Assembly (NCBI GenBank): GCA_036245805.1
Contig: BTRK01000002.1
Coordinates: 31,168,661-31,232,660 of the forward strand
Reading direction: 5' to 3'
DNA length: 64,000 nucleotides
From: Pristionchus mayeri
Taxonomy: Eukaryota > Nematoda > Chromadorea > Rhabditida > Neodiplogasteridae
The notes below the pieces were generated by a model. The model did not search any database and had not been told where the DNA came from. It saw nothing but the letters and a program-made list of their open reading frames with translations. This document shows positions 35,403-46,975 of the stretch, in pieces (the stretch's first letter is position 1; each line of letters starts with the position of its first letter). A program made the position numbers and the translations under genes.

Positions 35403-37210
35403 GATGCCCTTTCCGTTGGTCAGCCTCGCTATTGCAATCATCTCTATCGAAGGTTTGGTGCGTTTTTACCTATAGATCACGAGCAATCTTAGGAGCAGCA
35501 GGAATGGCTACAAATTTCATGCTGCTGTACTATCTCGCGCGTGCGAAAGTTCGATCAACCGCTCCTCTTTACTACATCGCATGCATTGTTTCGGCTGTTA
35601 ACTCATTCTTGACTGCATCTCTCATCTTTACCACTCTCAGTGTCAGTGTGCATCTCTATTCTCAATTACCGATGATCTAACACAACATAATGATTACAAA
35701 ATATCAGAAATCCAGATAACCTTAACATTTCCAGGTATTCATCTTCTCTGATGGACTCTGCACTCTGGTATTCTACGGCCCCTTCCTGCAATCGTTTCCC
35801 TCGTTGCTCAACGATGCCATTGCTATTGCTCACACTGCTCAGTTGGCGAGCCTCTTCCAGGTTCCAGTGATTTTTAACCATCTACTCATCTTCTCACATC
35901 TTTAACGGTGAAGACTAGCGGTTGGGGCATACAGTATATTCAAAATTACCTATAGTCTAACGTCGACTTTTCCAACCAGTTTATTCGAACAACTCGACAT
36001 GCCCATTTAGTGCGTGACTGAAATCCTTTTGCAGCTGCTTCCTGCTCCGTCGATTCTGCAGTGGATTTCGATCGCAAAGTGCGTTCTACCGTTCGAATCT
36101 TCGAAAGGATCCTAATGTTTAGGCCGAACACAGACCGTTCAACCAAACTCGCACTGGCTTATGCATCTCCAATTGCCTTCAACATACTCGGATGGGTACC
36201 GCGACCCTCCCTACATACAACAAAATCATTATTGAAGTTTACGTTTTTTCGTCACATGCTTCCTTCTGATGATCTCAAAGTGATGATGATAGACACTGTT
36301 AACAAACAGCATGGAACCAACCACTACTTTCTCACCTTTGGTTTTCCGATGATGGATGACGTAAGTTGAGTGTAAACCGCGTGAAATGTTGTAAAATATA
36401 AATAGCGGCTACCTTAGTGTATAAAATATTAGTTCGTGTTCAATGATATTGTGAATATTTATCAGGTAACCTGGAGCGCTCTGGAAGTTATGAAATACAG
36501 TATTGTACCTGCACTTGTTTACAGTAATGTCATACTAAGCATTTGCGCTTTGAAGGTACTATACAGAAATTAACTCAATATCTGCCACATTATAGATCCG
36601 AAAGCAACTCTTATCAATCGGGGAAGCATCTAGTCCAAAAACTGCACAGATGCAACGCCGCTTTTGGAGTACTCAAATCGCTCAGGTGAGGCAAATGATG
36701 AGAATTTAAAAGTCTAAATAGTTTGGATTTATTGGGCAGATGCTTTAAAGTTCAGCAGATATATGATTATTTTAGGGTTTTATGCCACTTGTGATTATGT
36801 CTCCAGTGATATTCATCATATTTGGATCGCTTGTGATGGGTGGCGATTTGCGAAATTGCTCAGCAATAATTGGCATCATGTACTTCACAACGCCCATATT
36901 TAGTGTGAGCAATTTTCTATTTTCTATAAAGGATAGAATTAAAAAAGTCGAGTTGTGGAAAAGCCAAACTTTTCCACAACTCATTATTATTGTTTACTAC
37001 CCAATGCTTGGAAAATTGGAATAAGTTATGATAATATTTAGGCGATTTGGACAATTTCAGGCGCTTCTTCTCCTTCGTTTCGTTCAAAATTCTGACGCCT
37101 CCAGAAGCCAATCGAAAGCATCCGACAAGAGCAATACAATTCCTAAAATCCAGCTAAATGCGATTGCAAAGAGCCTGTCCACCAGAGAGCCTGTCCAAAC
37201 TCTACGATAA
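35403..37210 (+). CDS. Str/Srd-like chemoreceptor (7TM GPCR), possibly decaying
   Basis: A nematode-type chemosensory receptor in about seven exons. Seen: LGAAGMATNFMLLYYL and STAPLYYIACIVSAVNSF (first helices, 35475-35610), VFIFSDGLCTLVFYGPFL (35740-35800), VTWSALEVMKYSIV with LVYSNVILSICALK (36466-36555), then SSPKTAQMQRRFWSTQIAQ (36600-36687), a third-loop motif of the Str superfamily, and GFMPLVIMSPVIFIIFGSL (36777-36833). The last exon from 37063 ends at TAA 37210. The 5' end is unclear: ATG at 35403 leaves only a 23-nt gap of intron-like sequence before the first helix. The exon at 36039-36360 carries two competing frames, so a frameshift is possible. Such receptors are expressed in sensory neurons. 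Confidence 0.6.
36950..36982. repeat. 14-bp hairpin in the receptor's last intron
   Basis: GAGTTGTGGAAAAG and CTTTTCCACAACTC separated by 5 nt. Confidence 0.85.
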
Positions 37211-37559
37211 ACTACACTTGTCTGCCAAATTCGTAGACATACAGTACTTGCTTAGTGTTCCTTCAAAAGATTGTATGATGAATGAGAACAAGCAATGAAG
37301 ATGTAATTATTTTTATTCCCATGTACTATGTGTGACTGTAACAGCATCGACATGTGATTTTCGGTTGGCAATTCCGTTTCACATATCATTGATGCCTATT
37401 TGGTAATTTAATATAATTATTCTTTACGAATCAGAAGAAGATCAAACGAAAACAAAAATTGAGTAGTTAATGCAGGGATAAACTACTAGGGCATACATTT
37501 AATTCCCTTGTGAAGTCAACGCATAGATGTACCATATCAAGCAAGCAGATTTATTATTT
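37211..37559. other. Intergenic, convergent ends of receptor and orphan copy J
   Basis: 3' flanks of two convergent genes; nothing else is seen. Confidence 0.5.
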
Positions 37560-38151
37560 TCAGTCAGCCAATGCGTACTCAGCAACGATTAAATCATATT
37601 CAGCTCTTCTGGAAGGTGAAAATCGAGACAACGAGGGATCACTGTCAAAATCAGCACCATGAACAATATCGGAAACAAAACAATTTTCAACGATCAATGG
37701 AACAAAGAAAATATATTTGTAGTATTCGGAATCCCTTGCAACGCTCTGGATTACAGGGATCAATTCGCATCGATAGTAAACCATTCCGGCAAGAATTTGG
37801 AGAGATTGAGCTGGACTGCACGATCGAATGGATATCCAGGGTACATCTCTGAGCTGCCTAACTGTTCCTTTCTCTGATTCACTCATGTTTTCAATGTCGA
37901 TTTTCTCATCATCTGAAACCGTGGAATAGTACTGATGGATCAGCATGAAAAATTCGATCGCTTCTTTATCGGTGAACGTTTGTATTAGGCGTCTCTCTAG
38001 ATATGAGAAGATGGAAAATCGTAAAGTGGGAGTATCTGAAATGAAAGGTAATCAATCATAATATGTATTTGTATGTAACAGAGACATTGATCATGAGCTA
38101 CATAAAATGGAAACAAATTCACGATCATACGTACGTACCTTCGTTCAACAT
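37560..38151 (-). CDS. Orphan-family protein, copy J (intact, 162 aa)
   Basis: Exon 1 38139-38151 (ATG TTG AAC GAA G before GTACGT), exon 2 38035-37560; 163 codons including the stop. Marks in order: DTPTLRFSIFSYLE (residues 5-18), AIEFFMLIHQYYST (about 30-43), IENMSESEKG, LQILAGMVYYRCELIPVIQ, SLSRFSPSRRAEYD and a terminal AEYALAD. No START partner lies next to it; the nearest gene on the right is the RING-type gene. Confidence 0.75.
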
Positions 38152-38229
38152 GATGAGGAAGTGATGTAACAATAATGGAGCGAAAACCGCGGCCTTTGCA
38201 TAACTATTTCGAATTTAACGAGCTTGTTG

Positions 38230-38267
38230 GAAAAAAATTCGTTTGTTTTCACACACTCGCCACACCA
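38230..38267 (-). promoter_or_regulatory. Orphan-family shared upstream block, copy J
   Basis: Minus-strand reading TGGTGTGGCGAGTGTGTGAA, then AACAAACGAATTTTTTT. It is the most diverged of the blocks beside intact genes, 79 nt from the ATG. Confidence 0.45.
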
Positions 38268-38583
38268 CGACATACGCTACGAACTAAATGCGGCTGCTAG
38301 TTATTTCTTCTTGTACCCATCACGTGCGCAGAAAACATCTGAATATCTTGATAATCCAGATTAGAAAAAAGACAGCAATTATGCGGTGCATGCAAGTATT
38401 TGATTTTTAAAACTCAACCAATATTTTAAAGACTCAATTATCAATTATTATCTCGGTTAATCAATGTAATACTCGTTACGAATCGTTCGATACTCATCAC
38501 AAAGCACAAGACAAAAAGGGAACAACGCACTATTAAAAGCACGACTTCAATTAGAAAGATTCCTATCATCAACAAAAATCTCT

Positions 38584-39136
38584 GGGCGGACAAAAGAGCA
38601 ACGGATCACTGTTTGCTGGAGAGTTGAAGTAGGCACTTGGGAGTTGTTTCATTGTTGCTAGTATGTGCTACACTACACTATTATGTTTAGATCCTCAGCC
38701 TAGGTGATCATGAGTTTCACTCCATATCCATATCACTCCATATCTCCATATCATATCTAGTTTCCATAGGGATTCATGGTCAAAATTTGCAAATTTGGGT
38801 GGAAATTCATGGTTAGATAAACTTCCAATTCCGAAACCAATCGATACCCATGATAGTCGGATAAAGTAGTTACTGGAGTACTACAATAGTGAGTGGTTTC
38901 GGTATTTATCGTTTATCTAACCATGCATTTCCACCCAAATTTGCAATTTTAGACCATGAACATAGATATGTGCATAGATATGAAGTGAAACTCATGATCG
39001 CCTATGGAGGGGATCTAAACATAATAGTGTAGCGTAGCACATACTAGTAACAATGCAACAACTCCCAAGTTCCTACCTCGACTCTCCAGCAAACAGTGAT
39101 CCGTTGCTCTTTTGTCCGTTGCTCTTTTGTCCGCCC
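38584..39136. mobile_element. Foldback element, 553 bp
   Basis: Arms about 38584-38840 and 38870-39136 are reverse complements, with ends GGGCGGACAAAAGAGCAACG. The right end has the unit GTTGCTCTTTTGTCC twice. The core shares sequence with the element at 28144-28659. Confidence 0.85.
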
Positions 39137-39272
39137 CCCAAAATCTCGCATTTCGACGTAGCATCGATTTCCGTGTTGACGTAGCATCGATTTCCACATC
39201 TATAATTTACAGCATATTTCAAGAACAGGTTTTTGAACAAAATGATTGTCAAAAAATATATCAACTATCACT

Positions 39273-42191
39273 TCAGAAATGCGCATCACGTGAAGATTCG
39301 TGAGAAAATGGTAGAGATTTTTCACCTGCAGCAATTCTCCGCATCGTCGAGTGAGAAGTTGAAGGTTCTGTGCTCTCTTCGGCATCAATTGCACCCGTTA
39401 CTTGATCTCCGACTTCATAAACGGGTGAAACAAGAACCTCATTGCCTGTGCGTGCTTGGTCCATTGTATTGGGTGCTTCGGGCTCAGATTCTCGATTAAT
39501 TTCCTTAAGAACTGCATATTTTCATGATCGAATCAGGAATCAGGAAATACCTGATTTTCGAATATAGCAGCGTACTGATTATCTAGAGCCAGCTTTCGCC
39601 TTTTCAATTTTTCCATTTCCAAGATGATATCAGCGACGTACTCCTCGCTTCTTCCAGCTCTAAGAGCTAGTTTCTTCTGCTGTTTGAATCTGTCGAACAG
39701 TTTTCTGAAAAATTTACATTAGCATATCGTCATTTCTCCGTATTTCAATGTTGTCTACGTACAAATATACAGTATACTTTCGTAATATCAACACATAAGA
39801 AAAATTCTCTCCAACGATGCTCAAGGCTCACATTATTCTAAAGGCGTGGTGGCAATTGAAACCCTTGACGGTATTCCTATTAACTGTGCGGAGCTGTAAT
39901 GTAATACAAATTACAGCATAAATGTTGCAAGGTTGCAAAACAAAATGACAAATTAGAACGAAGTTCAGCTTTAAACAATATTATGTTAGGAACAATACCT
40001 CAAATGGGTACGTTGTAAAAACCTCTTCTCCGTCTTCATCGACAACTTTCGACTACTTTTTCCGACAAATGCAGCATGACAGTGTACTAATCCAGAGTTA
40101 TTGTATTTCAGCAGTGCTGAGTGAAAGGGTTGAATGAAAACTGACCTCAAAACGAGATTCGAACCATTGCATTACAAATGTTTCATGGAAAGAATGTTTT
40201 CAGTTATCAAAAATCGCAGTCCTCTGAATTTATAAAAATTAAGCTTACTGGGACAGTAAAATGTGATCCTTTACCTTGCTTGCGAGTGGGTCAAAGCAGA
40301 TTCCGCAGAGGTCTTCATTTGCAGTCGCAACGATATCAGATTGATCAGAATCGACCAGTTGTATTGTAGGCACATTAATAGTCGTCGATCGTTTTGCATC
40401 TTCTATACGATTCTGAATCAAACAATTCATGCGATTTTCATACCTAATATAAGCACTCACATTCATTGAAGAGTAATCGTCCAGAATCTTCATAATTATT
40501 TGACAACGATCTATCAGCATCTTCCTTTCATCAATGATATCTTGGATGAAGTAATTGCTCTTCCCAGTTTCTCGGGCATTTAGTAGATGCTTATTAACTT
40601 GCAGGAGAACCTCGCTGCAATACTTTAGTCTAAAATTAAATATATGGCATACTAATTGATACATATGCATATTTTAAGGTAAAACGGTAAAAAATGGTAA
40701 AGGTGCAGCCACGTCAAGCGATTTTACATTCGTCATGTGACGACTACGTCTGGTAAGTTGAGACCTACTACTGCTAGGACAACATATCCCTGCTGTCCAA
40801 AGTGGATCTAGGTGCGAATATTACATTATGGGTAGAGTATTATTCTGTAATGGAAAGGCTCACGAGGTGTTTAAGAGGACGGCGTCAAAGTATTCATTGA
40901 AAAAGCAAGAGTCATCCAAGGGCACGAACTAAATATGTGGCTAAAACGTGGAGTAATTGCACATACTTTCAACTAAGCTTACTTGTCCGGTAGGTCCAAA
41001 CGTAAAAGTTTCCGGAATTCTCTCATTGCTGTCTTTATCGCGAAAGTTTCTTATCGTCGAAATGACTGTCACAGACAGGGCAATTGTGCTTGGCCTGAAA
41101 ATGAATTTGAATTAGTAGCTCAACTAATCGATCGCTTCTTCGCTCAACATAAGGAGCGACCGGAAATCCCTCATCGGACAGTCTAGTTTCATAGTCATTA
41201 TTAGGAGTATTATTTTCAATGGTCAGTACGCTATACAAATATACGAGTGTTATCTATTGGTGTGAACATGTTTTATCTCACTCGAAAAATATTAGCAACC
41301 CATACGTCCACATTTCCATGTAAAGTTCGCAATTGATTTGCTCACATTTTTTGGAATGTCATTAACCAGATTTACAAAGTAAAGGGATAAATGGCAACAA
41401 CAAAATGTATCGCATGCACGAGATCTCAAAGTACAAAGTAAAGCACAGTGAAGTACGCATGTTCTATTTTTTGCCAAAAGACGAGCAAATGCAAGGCTCA
41501 ATTTTGCTTGGATTTTTCAAATGGCTTGTTCGTCCAACTCGCTAATAACGCAGCTATAAAAGTATTGATATATTTTTCAAATGGCTTGTTCGTCCAACTC
41601 GCTAATAACGCAGCTATAAAAGTACGTTTTTAACATTTCTCTAGCATATCTAGATGCAGGAAGAAACACCTTAATAGAAGGTGGGCAATGGACGACTTAA
41701 TGGCACTTATTGGATTACTGGCCGCCGCTTGCCATATGATGTTCTATCATTCCCTTCTACTGAGAGATTCTGGGACCCCGAAACTCAGGGAGGAATGTCT
41801 AGAGTAAGTGGAATATATTAAGGAAAAGGTGTGGGTGGTCAGCAGTCCAAAAAGAGCCGACTTACCGTGCACGAATAGAACCAGTTCAAGATGCACGTCC
41901 GGTGAAATGTGTGGCATCCTATGTTCAATGTTCGCTGCAATGAAGAAATCAAAGCTGATAGATAGATACAATATTCAAATGTGGTAGTTGAACTATGCAT
42001 TTAGATAAAATCAATTGGAGAGGTACTCAGTTTATCTAATGACAGTACTCATAAACAGACATGCCATCATTCCCGATGAGTGTAAGAAAATGTGAAATGT
42101 AAATTGAGAAACCTTTTCTAATGAAGCAGATTTCACATAAATTGTTGGTTTCCTTTGAAGAATCCGCAACTGCGCCTTTGTTTTGATCCAT
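39273..42191 (-). CDS. RING-finger / coiled-coil protein, probable E3 ubiquitin ligase
   Basis: Read from 42191 leftwards. The first exon, MDQNKGAVADSSKE, ends with NNLCEICFIRK, the first Cys pair of a RING. The next (from CTATCAG at about 41957) gives LNIGCHTFHRTCILNWFYSCT, a typical RING-H2 centre, and an exon at about 41095-41040 gives AKHNCPVCDSHFDDKK, the last Cys pair. Exons further on hold a helical region (DIIDERKMLIDRCQIIMKIL), a second Cys pair DLCGICFDPLASK (about 40285-40250), a charged coiled coil KLFDRFKQQKKLALRAGR (about 39705-39550) and a tail ending DAHF at 39273. RING-H2 proteins transfer ubiquitin from an E2. The exon joins are inferred and could cover two adjacent genes. 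Confidence 0.55.
41512..41623. repeat. Tandem duplication, 52 identical bases at 60-bp spacing
   Basis: ATTTTTCAAATGGCTTGTTC and the bases after it occur at 41512 and again at 41572 without change, within an intron of the RING-type gene. The identity suggests a recent event. Confidence 0.9.
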
Positions 42192-42285
42192 GCCTTGTGC
42201 TCGATCGGCAATTCTGAAAAATGTGAGTCAGGCCATCATAATACATAATATGAAAAAAATGTAATAGAATGTGAATAACATCTAT

Positions 42286-43100
42286 CAGGTTGTTGCGAAA
42301 GTCTTGCTCCTTTTTGTCATTTTCATATTCCTGACTCTCCTGACTTTTGCTTTTATTTTAGGATCATGCTATTTTTCTTAGGTAACTAAGGTACCAATAC
42401 TCTTCCTATCGCACATTAACTCAGACTTCTCCTATAGTGTGGAAAGACACAACATGAAGTCAAATTCTGACACCTGAGGTCATGAATATTACTTTTCCTT
42501 CGATCATAACTCCCTAGGGAAACGTGTTACGATCATACCAGTGCCACATGTGCAAACATATATGAGAATGTATCACAATAAAATATTCAAGCACATTCAA
42601 AGCCAAAAACTTTACTTCCGACTTGTGCCTGATTTGGGCTCGATCATGAACAAGGTTCATCCAAAAATGTTCTCACCACCTCATTTTTGATCACGTAGCC
42701 TTGGCCTTCCAAATTGCTCTGAACTATAATATTCATATAGATATCTTTTCAAAATTTACGAGTGGAACTGATTCAGTTTTGTTGAAAATTGCTATGCCGT
42801 CGTGAACGGTAGAATGGGAATTTTGATGCCGAAATCGTTACTTTTATTGAATTTTCATTTCTCAGGCACATTGAATGATCGACCTTTCGTGCTCATTTGA
42901 ATAATCAACCTATCCCCTTTAATCACATTTAAGGATTCCTTTCGTAAATCATTAGTTTTTATTTGACGAATCAAAACATTCAGTCCCACAATTCGTATTT
43001 TTTACAGTTTCGATGAAATTCAATATCCGAAAAAATCAAAATTTCAGCACGATGAGAAATACTCATAAAAAATAGTTATGGTGGTTTATTATATCTATGA
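42286..43100. mobile_element. Mariner-like element remnant, left end only
   Basis: CAGGTTGTTGCGAAAGTCTT resembles the ends at 32086 and 4407, and internal text (CTCTTCCTATCGCACATTA) matches those elements. No right terminal repeat was found, so the right limit is a guess. Confidence 0.55.
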
Positions 43101-43681
43101 CAGTTGAATGAAGCGCACTGCTTTTGACTGTGTGCTTGAAAAAAGTTGACCTATGCATGCACACCTCTATCACCTAATTATTCAAAGGAATTGGTGCTAG
43201 GAACTGTGTTTTTTTGCGAATTGCTTTTGTTATTCACATCTCTCCACCCACTCTCCCTCGGAAGATGATTTGTTCACAAGACGCTCAACAAATATCGGGA
43301 AAAAAATCTTGAGGCCAACTGAATATTAATCGCCATTCTCTTGTTTGAACGATGGGATAATTGTATTGAGTGGTATATTTCACAAATTATGTTCATCCCT
43401 GTTAGACGCCTGTGCAACGAGCCACAGCATTATCTTCGAGCATATTCTTTAACGATATATTTATATAAACTCATATGTTGTCGTCTGCAATTGATAAATG
43501 TCTTGTCAATATTGTCAGCGTTTAAATTCTATTTATGTGACCTCGAACAATCGACGTAGCATCATAATTCTTATCTATTGATGAACAATGTAAACAATGT
43601 GAAGTAATACCGACAGGGTTGGTTTTTGTTGATGGTTTGTTAACACTGATTGATTCTGAGTTATTTTTGTTTACTTCACAA

Positions 43682-43957
43682 TCACATTCTTGTGAATACA
43701 CTTTGCGCATCGACATAACGCGCATCGATACTATATGAATGCCTTTGATTCATGTCGTTGATACCTCGCAATGACGCAGGTAGGCTGAGATCCTGGCAAG
43801 GCATGTCATGAGCATCATCCACATCATGAATGCGCATCATTAGTTCGCATGAGGTACCTTCTTTCGGTAATGAACAATTAGTGGTAACGAGCATAATACG
43901 CCTGCGCATCATTATCACTAATATGCATAGCAAAACACATATCAGCTGACTTTCCAT
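43682..43957 (-). CDS. Possible small secreted protein, 91 aa, single exon
   Basis: ATG at 43957 opens a frame with a hydrophobic N-terminus, MESQLICVLLCILVIMM, followed by an uncharged-to-acidic Cys-containing body. No relatives in the window and no upstream acceptor; it may be chance. Confidence 0.25.
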   Translation of the reverse strand: MESQLICVLLCILVIMMRRRIMLVTTNCSLPKEGTSCELMMRIHDVDDAHDMPCQDLSLPASLRGINDMNQRHSYSIDARYVDAQSVFTRM

Positions 43958-45087
43958 CGATCATCCCGAGGATAAGCATAGCTTCGCAAGAAATGACTCA
44001 CTTCATTATACGTGCGATCTAGCATGACTTATCGGTGAGAGATCGGTGAGAGAGAGGCACAATGAGGAGAATGATTTTTGCCGATTCCTAACCGAAGAAT
44101 GAACAAATTGCATGGTCTTTCGAAATCGTATGCATCATCACTGCGAGCGTATTCCATCGAAAACCTGCCGGTCTAAAATCGAATTCAATCCGTGGAACTC
44201 GCCAATGAAAGCTCCGTGAAGTTCTATTTGTTCATGTCTAAGCTCTCGTCGTTGGGTGCTATGTGATCTCTTTTCCTGAAAGAAGTGACGCAGGGTTTGA
44301 AGATCTTCGACCTACATCAAGCGTGATCACCACGCCCCTCAATAGCAGTATTTAAGACCAGCCACGAAGCAGATGAGCTCTCCCGATCTCATGAAAAGCA
44401 CCTCCGTTCTTCTTTGGTGTACAGCTGTTGGTTACTGGAGGTTGTCCTCTTCACAGCTGATCAATCACCATTCTCACTCCCACTTGTACATTTCGATTAT
44501 CTATTCAAGCCTGAATTCGGCGAGAATTTTCCTTGTGTGAAAGTTGACTACAATTGATTACTTCCCACTCTATTCAAGAATTCCCAGAGTTTTCATTATT
44601 TCGCTATGCAAATTTCATCGCTTCGTGGAAAAAAACTACTCCACCTACAATCGAAATATGTACAAAATCCTCCTTGATGCGAATGCTTAACTATTTCATC
44701 CTTCAAAGCCGCACCGCACCTTCTACACATTCTTGCTTCTTTGTCCTCTCTCCTATTCACGAATGCTTCAGATCCCCCTCGATAGGCAGCTTGTTCGAGA
44801 TTAGAAAATAATTAGGATCCGTCCATTTTGCAATGAGTCTACACGTTTGCATTCACCTGCTCTCAATGACTGAACATCCCACAAGATATCAATATGCGTT
44901 TTCGTCGACCAACCTGTTTTCACAGACTGACGTTCGTTACCTTGACATATGTTAGTTTTTCTGAATAACAGTCGTTACCTTTCAATGCATATCGTTATTC
45001 CTGCAGAGCCGTAGGTTACGTCTTTATCACCATTCATTTTGCAGGAGCGTTTACGATCTTCAAGCAGTGGAATACCTTACATTCCCG
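43958..45087. other. Upstream region of START6
   Basis: No gene recognised. A TTTTGCAG at 45038-45045, 42 nt before the START6 ATG, could be its trans-splice acceptor. Confidence 0.4.
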
Positions 45088-46975
45088 ATGCTGACACAAC
45101 TCATCTCTTCCGTTGTCCTTCTAGCTGCATGCAGAGAGGGTAAGTAATAACCCATAAAATGTATTACATTTTGCACGTAAAATTAATAATAATAAGTTTC
45201 AGCATTAGCTGCGACCTCAGTCACCTTCCACGACATCACGGACGAGCTGAAACCGGAGCATGAAAAGGCACATATTGCATTTTTTTACAACACGCGTTTA
45301 CAGTTAGCTTCTTCTTGACGACTGTAAATTCGTTGTATGTGGATGAGCATTTACCTTTTCTTACTTTTACTTTGCGTTATACTCGTGATTACAGTATGCC
45401 GACGCACTTAACGTCGCTGCTCAAGCTTTCAAGGACGCCGAATCCTACTTCGATGACCCGAATTTCGTCGCGAAGAAGGGGTGGGATCATGTGAGTTTTC
45501 GCATTATCCCAGAATACAGCGCGGTTGACACATATTCATGCATCATGGATTCTTAATTGACCCATTGAGTGTTATGCAAACATATCGTGCATAGCCACCA
45601 GTTTTTTAATGATAGAAGGCACCTTACAAAATGTGGTTTGATTATCTCAGGAAACATCCACGGACAAGGGCGACAAGGTGTACAGCAAGTGGACCGACGA
45701 TGGAAAGATGCTCACCGTTTCGGTTTGTTATTTTCGCATTAATTTTGTGGTTTCAGTTTCCTGTTTGTTCGTGTCATTATTCCTACTAGAATACGGGAAA
45801 GGAAGTGATAGGAAGTGAAGAAAGTGAAGAAAGTGATAGGAAGTACCATTTTATGAAATGAAACCATAGATACAGGTTGTTATCAGGTTTCGATAAGTAT
45901 GTTATCCAAAGATATATTTCTCATCTGCATCATTTACATTCTTCCACTGCAGACCGTATTCGACTGCCCAGTGGATGTTGTCTTTCACGATACTTATGAG
46001 GTAAAAATACTGAATCTTTTGGAATGGACACTATTTTAGGAACGTGAGTGGAAGGACAATTATGTGACCTCAAGCAGTGAGTAAACTACCGTATCCGCAG
46101 GGTCACGTCAACATATCCTCTTGGGACTCGCAAATGGACTACTCGAAGATCATCGTCACCCTTTCCGAGCACTCCGATATCGTTACGGTGTGCAATCTTG
46201 CGATATAGTACCAGAGTCTGGGAAGAATCGCTGAGATTTTCAGAAAAAAAAGAGATAACTGATATATCTTGTTGTTCAAGTTTTGATTCTTTCAGTATGG
46301 CAGCAACCAAATTCTCATCGTCTCCGGCAGGGAAATCATCGCGGCGAGAATGCAGCGACCAATTGCAAACGGTTATGCATTTTTATTTACGCTCGAACGG
46401 GCAATGAGATGCGTAGAGAATATTGTGTGGTGTGGTACTGAATAGTTTGTTTTTAGGCTACTATTACATCTAGATTTGCTAGCAGCAGACATTGCGCAAA
46501 TTTTTTTTAATCGTAAATCACAAATTTTCAGGCGGCTATCGACTGGCGATGCGATCGACTCCACTAGCGGATATACCTGAGAGTAATGACAAAGTTCGGT
46601 GAGGAGATTCATGTAAATAGCACACTTTAATTTTTTTTCGTATGTTTCCAGAGCGATCGTCCACCTGGGTGCGTATCAATTCCGCCCCCATCCCGAGTTT
46701 CCCGAGACGAAAACCCTCTACGATTTCATAATGCTGGTGGATCTGAAGGGCAGCATTCCGCGATGGATGATCAATCCGGTGATTATGCCAATTCGTATGT
46801 GCAATTTTTGAGCCATCTAAATGTGTATGCATCGAACTTAACATATATGTAAATACATATTTGTTATAAACCGGAGAAGAAGAACAACGTGATTCAGGTG
46901 ATCCCCAAGATCACTGCGATGGACACGGATGAACGAGCGAAGCACTTCAAGGAACTCGGAGAGAAGAAACAGTGA
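45088..46975 (+). CDS. START-domain lipid-binding protein, copy 6 (intact, 255 aa)
   Basis: Ten exons: 45088-45139, 45203-45267, 45395-45490, 45651-45722, 45953-46000, 46101-46187, 46296-46371, 46532-46598, 46652-46778, 46898-46975; 768 nt in one frame. The N-terminus MLTQLISSVVLLAACREALA is a good signal peptide with a likely cut after ALA. The body gives FHDITDELKPEHEK, DAESYFDDPNF, KVYSKWTDDGKMLTVS, CPVDVVFHDTYE, SGREIIAARMQRP, GGYRLAMRSTPLAD, VHLGAYQFRPHPEFPE and LVDLKGSIPRWMINP. These fit a secreted START protein carrying a hydrophobic ligand. Intron 2 has a GC donor (AAG|GCACAT), a weak form. It is closest to START7. Confidence 0.82.
45805..45845. repeat. Short GGAAGTGA/AAGTGA repeats in START6 intron 4
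   Basis: Purine-rich units AGGAAGTGAT and AGTGAAGAA repeat four to five times. Confidence 0.6.

Noticed and set aside
40148..40160. GAGATTCGAACC, complement of a tRNA B box
   Set aside because: No A box or acceptor stem on the minus strand around it.
44031..44058. GAGAGATCGGTGAGAGA repeat
   Set aside because: Only two short units; not a meaningful array.
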